Source: Nitratiruptor sp.
GTDB lineage: Bacteria > Campylobacterota > Campylobacteria > Campylobacterales > Nitratiruptoraceae
DNA length: 54,674 nt
Assembly (NCBI GenBank): GCA_009659925.1
Contig: PUXW01000005.1
Location: 1-54,674 of the forward strand
Reading direction: 5' to 3'
Each line of letters begins with the position of its first letter. Within the stretch, counting starts at the first letter, position 1. Made by a program: the position numbers and the translations under genes. Below, piece by piece: positions 52,693 through 54,674 of this stretch. The notes below the pieces were generated by a model, which searched no databases, had not been told where the DNA came from, and was given only the letters and a program-made list of their open reading frames with translations.

Positions 52693-53074
52693 TCCAATCC
52701 TCAATGTTGCCAGTGAAGACAAAGACATTCTCATATCCCAGCACTTCGAGATAGGCCTTGACCCGGCTGGCAAAGAGTCCCTTGAGGCAGGCGGTTACGA
52801 TGGGAGTTGTCTTGTCTTCTGGGAGGATATCCAGGTAGTTGGTGAACTCGGTGTAAGGGGTGTAGTAACTATCTGGGATATCGGCCTCCTCGGCATTTTC
52901 CCCACTCACTTTGGCTGGGGGACGCACATCGAGGAGGATGGCTCCCGCCTCTTTAACCAGCTCGATGGCCTTTTGCAGATCGACATTCCCGAGTTCGGGC
53001 TTCTCTTTGTTGAGTTCGATTTGCTCCTTGATCCGTTCGGCGATATTGCGCTCAAATTCTGTCAGCTTCGCCAT
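52658..53074 (-). CDS. Rhodanese-like protein
   Basis: A 138-residue protein with a helical N-terminal part (1-40) and a rhodanese fold: AILLDVRPPAKVSG, then the active-site Cys in TACLKGLFASRVKAYL, and YENVFVFTGNIEDWIA. The six-residue active loop suggests sulfur transfer (persulfide or thiosulfate). There is no signal peptide. GTAAGGAGG precedes the ATG and a -10 lies at 53106-53111. Between two SQR-like and lipoprotein genes, a role in handling sulfane sulfur is plausible. Confidence 0.88.
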   Translation of the reverse strand: MAKLTEFERNIAERIKEQIELNKEKPELGNVDLQKAIELVKEAGAILLDVRPPAKVSGENAEEADIPDSYYTPYTEFTNYLDILPEDKTTPIVTACLKGLFASRVKAYLEVLGYENVFVFTGNIEDWIAAHKAHSGKI

Positions 53075-53105
53075 GGCAACCTCCTTACATCGTTTTTGTC
53101 AGCTT

Positions 53106-53111
53106 ATTATA
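53106..53111 (-). promoter_or_regulatory. -10 box of the rhodanese gene
   Basis: TATAAT on the minus strand, 32 bases before the start codon. A TTGACT lies nine bases further up, too near to be its -35. A TGTGC/GCACA inverted repeat (53133-53150) between the SQR-like stop and this promoter may end the upstream transcript. Confidence 0.5.
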
Positions 53112-53151
53112 TTCCATTCAAGTCAAATTCTGTGCTACTTTTGGCACATAT

Positions 53152-54321
53152 TCACAGACCGGGGATGCGGGGGATCTTGTTGAGCTTGGAGTTGCGAAAA
53201 TACCAGCCCCACCCCCGTTTGATCCAGTGGCCGATAATGGGCATGGGAACCATGAGTCCGCGTTTCTGGCTTCGGTAGACGAAGGCTGCCCCGTCGCCGC
53301 TATCCATAACACAGATGATGTTGAGGTGGGGGAGGTAGCTTTTGGGCTGGCCACTGCGCTTTCCGCTAGCGATAGCGATGTTATAGGCGCTGTTACGGGC
53401 CATGACCTCGGCGATGTGGCCCTGTTTCGCTCTCCATTGAGGCCCCTCGATGTAGGCGCTATCGCCGATGGCGTAGACCCCAGGGCGATCATGGACCTGG
53501 CAGTACTCGTCAATCTTGATGAATCCGGCTTCGCTCAAGGGGAGATCGCTTTGGGCAAAGACCGGATGGCCCTGGTTGGCGGGGATGAACATGGTGTAAT
53601 CGGATTCCAGCAGGCTCCCATCTTCGAAAAGGATCCCATCGGGACGAAACTCCTGGATCTTCTTGCCAAAGTGTTTACGGATCTGGAGCTTCGTAAAGAA
53701 GAGTTCCATCATCTTAAGGGCCTGGGGACCCAGCCGCTTGCCCGGTTCTGCCATGGTGGCGAAGAAGGTCAGCTCGAAGCGGTCCCGAATGCCCAACTTT
53801 TTCAGATAGGTGTGGATGTTGAAGATGACCTCAAAGGCGGGACCGCCCCGGACGGCGGTGGAGTCCTTGGGGTTTCCACCAAAGCCGATGGCGATTTTGC
53901 CCCCCCGTTTTTCTGTGATCAGGCGGTCCAGTTCGTCCCGAAGGGTGATGGCCTCCTCTGGGGCCCCACAGATGCTCATGTAATGCTGCTCCCCTGGATG
54001 GTGGACCTTGCCAGCTCCCATTGCGATAACTAGATAGTCTCCCTGGTATTCTCCCTTGTTGCCTATGGCTTTGCGCTCTTGGGAGTGGATTTGAACGATC
54101 TCATCCTGGATCCAGCGAAATCCATGGACCTGTTGGAGCTCATCGAGACTCAAGCAGACATCGGCGAATGTGGTCTTGCACACGGGAATCCAGATGGAGG
54201 TGGGGTAGATGTAGAGGTAGGGGCGGGGGGAGATAAGCTCCACCTCGAACCCCTCCTTGCGCAAAAAGATGGCTGCTTCTACCCCGGCAAACCCTCCACC
54301 AAGAACGACAACCTTACTCAT
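53152..54321 (-). CDS. SQR-like FAD/NAD(P)-binding oxidoreductase
   Basis: A 389-residue flavoprotein of the sulfide:quinone oxidoreductase group, probably on the cytoplasmic or periplasmic membrane face without a signal peptide. It shows VVVLGGGFAGVEAAIFL (FAD), YLVIAMGAGKVHHPG, GNPKDSTAVRGGPAFE, and VYAIGDSAYIEGPQWRAKQG near the flavin, with an amphipathic C-terminal tail (GHWIKRGWGWYFRNSK) for membrane contact. Cys118 (SICGAPEEA) and Cys337 (IICVMDSGD) are candidates for the redox pair, with Cys48, 56 and 274 besides. ATG 54321 has GAAGGAGG upstream. Sulfide oxidation with quinone reduction is likely but untested. Confidence 0.82.
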   Translation of the reverse strand: MSKVVVLGGGFAGVEAAIFLRKEGFEVELISPRPYLYIYPTSIWIPVCKTTFADVCLSLDELQQVHGFRWIQDEIVQIHSQERKAIGNKGEYQGDYLVIAMGAGKVHHPGEQHYMSICGAPEEAITLRDELDRLITEKRGGKIAIGFGGNPKDSTAVRGGPAFEVIFNIHTYLKKLGIRDRFELTFFATMAEPGKRLGPQALKMMELFFTKLQIRKHFGKKIQEFRPDGILFEDGSLLESDYTMFIPANQGHPVFAQSDLPLSEAGFIKIDEYCQVHDRPGVYAIGDSAYIEGPQWRAKQGHIAEVMARNSAYNIAIASGKRSGQPKSYLPHLNIICVMDSGDGAAFVYRSQKRGLMVPMPIIGHWIKRGWGWYFRNSKLNKIPRIPGL

Positions 54322-54331
54322 CACTCCTCCT

Positions 54332-54547
54332 TCAATAGTGGAAAATCCGCTGTTCCTGGGGGATTTGAACCTCTTGAATCCCCGCATCCTTGAAGTAGTG
54401 TTTGGCCAAGGCGTAGAAGACCCCCAGGATCAGTCCGGTCACGATAACCCAAAAGACCGCCTTGCGTTTTGGCTCTGGAGCCCTCTGCCCGTAATCGTCA
54501 AGCTTATGGAGGGTCGGCTCTCCATGTTCGTCAAATCCTTGGCGCAT
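54332..54547 (-). CDS. Small single-helix membrane protein
   Basis: A 71-residue protein: a charged N-terminal half (FDEHGEPTLHKLDDYG), one membrane helix (AVFWVIVTGLILGVFYALA, about 30-48) and a short tail. No family recognised. It lies ten bases before the SQR-like gene, whose ribosome-binding site directly follows its stop, and three bases after the next upstream gene, so all three are one transcript. It could be an accessory membrane subunit. Confidence 0.65.
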   Translation of the reverse strand: MRQGFDEHGEPTLHKLDDYGQRAPEPKRKAVFWVIVTGLILGVFYALAKHYFKDAGIQEVQIPQEQRIFHY

Positions 54548-54550
54548 TCC

Positions 54551-54674
54551 TTACTCCTTTGCTCCCCGTTTGGTCTTCTCCAAGTAGATATCCCAGCGCG
54601 GGAAGACGAAGATGGTATCCCTGACGACGGAGATGGAGGGGTCGTCAAGGGAGAAGGCGCGGATTTTAATGGGG
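54551..54674 (-). CDS. C-terminal end of an unidentified protein (5' part beyond window)
   Basis: The frame is open from the window edge to a TAA at 54551. The visible 40 residues (including IRAFSLDDPSISVVRDTIF and FPRWDIYLEKTKRGAKE) do not let me name the protein. It is followed after three bases by the small membrane protein gene, so it is likely the first visible member of the SQR-like operon. Confidence 0.6.
   Translation of the reverse strand, partial: PIKIRAFSLDDPSISVVRDTIFVFPRWDIYLEKTKRGAKE

Overview
The window looks like a core-genome segment of a free-living, comparatively GC-rich member of the Campylobacterota (Epsilonproteobacteria), perhaps close to Sulfurovum or Nitratifractor. 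That placement is an inference from protein sequences and gene order; no marker gene settles it. Orders I recall from Helicobacter and Campylobacter are kept here: comM-def-clpP-tig next to folE, and a small RNA gene followed by purD, lptD, a J-domain gene, pnp and atpE. Genes are packed tightly, with many 4-base ATGA overlaps and several convergent pairs whose ends overlap. I see no transposase, integrase, phage gene or CRISPR array.

Layout. 1-3397: a very long secreted repeat protein, cut by the window edge. 3450-7412: proC, then divergent bamD and lon. 7409-14501 (minus): a DUF721 gene, uvrC, and a three-gene phosphorelay (PAS/HPt protein, large hybrid kinase, single-domain receiver). 14493-19521 (plus): a 32-residue lipoprotein coupled to nadB, then nhaD, guaA and a hemD-like gene. 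19534-28144 (plus): a probable 6S RNA, purD, lptD, an MCE/MlaD-family protein, a J-domain protein, pnp, a spherulin-4-like secreted protein and atpE. 28208-29244: tRNA-Leu on the plus strand, a 484-base AT-rich gap, and a five-tRNA operon on the minus strand. 29337-38301: an NSS symporter, M23 peptidase, thiG, an MgtC/DUF4010 protein, purN, nnrDE, a LysR/YeiH pair and a 2OG-Fe(II) oxygenase. 38296-43034 (minus): YkvA-like gene, small hypothetical gene, comM, def, clpP and tig. 43129-46369: folE, a BFD-like [2Fe-2S] gene, nfu, bpt and pgi. 46341-51097 (minus): small membrane protein, SQR-like flavoprotein, recJ, pyrG. 51175-54674: DUF302 and DUF481 envelope genes facing a lipoprotein, a rhodanese, an SQR-like flavoprotein and two small or partial genes.

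Working together. Several genes serve the outer membrane: bamD, lptD, the MCE protein, the short LptM-like lipoprotein, the DUF481 barrel and an M23 hydrolase. Two SQR-like flavoproteins, a rhodanese and a possible sulfate/sulfite exporter (YeiH) suggest sulfur-based energy metabolism. NhaD and an NSS symporter suggest a sodium-rich habitat such as the sea.

No wholly new system stands out. The items most worth a second look are the 32-residue lipoprotein overlapping nadB as GTGA, the mosaic secreted repeat protein, the SQR-like flavoprotein lacking two of three catalytic cysteines, the PAS/triple-HPt phosphorelay partner, and several compact regulatory arrangements: a perfect 22-base palindrome, overlapping -35 boxes, and a promoter inside a terminator.
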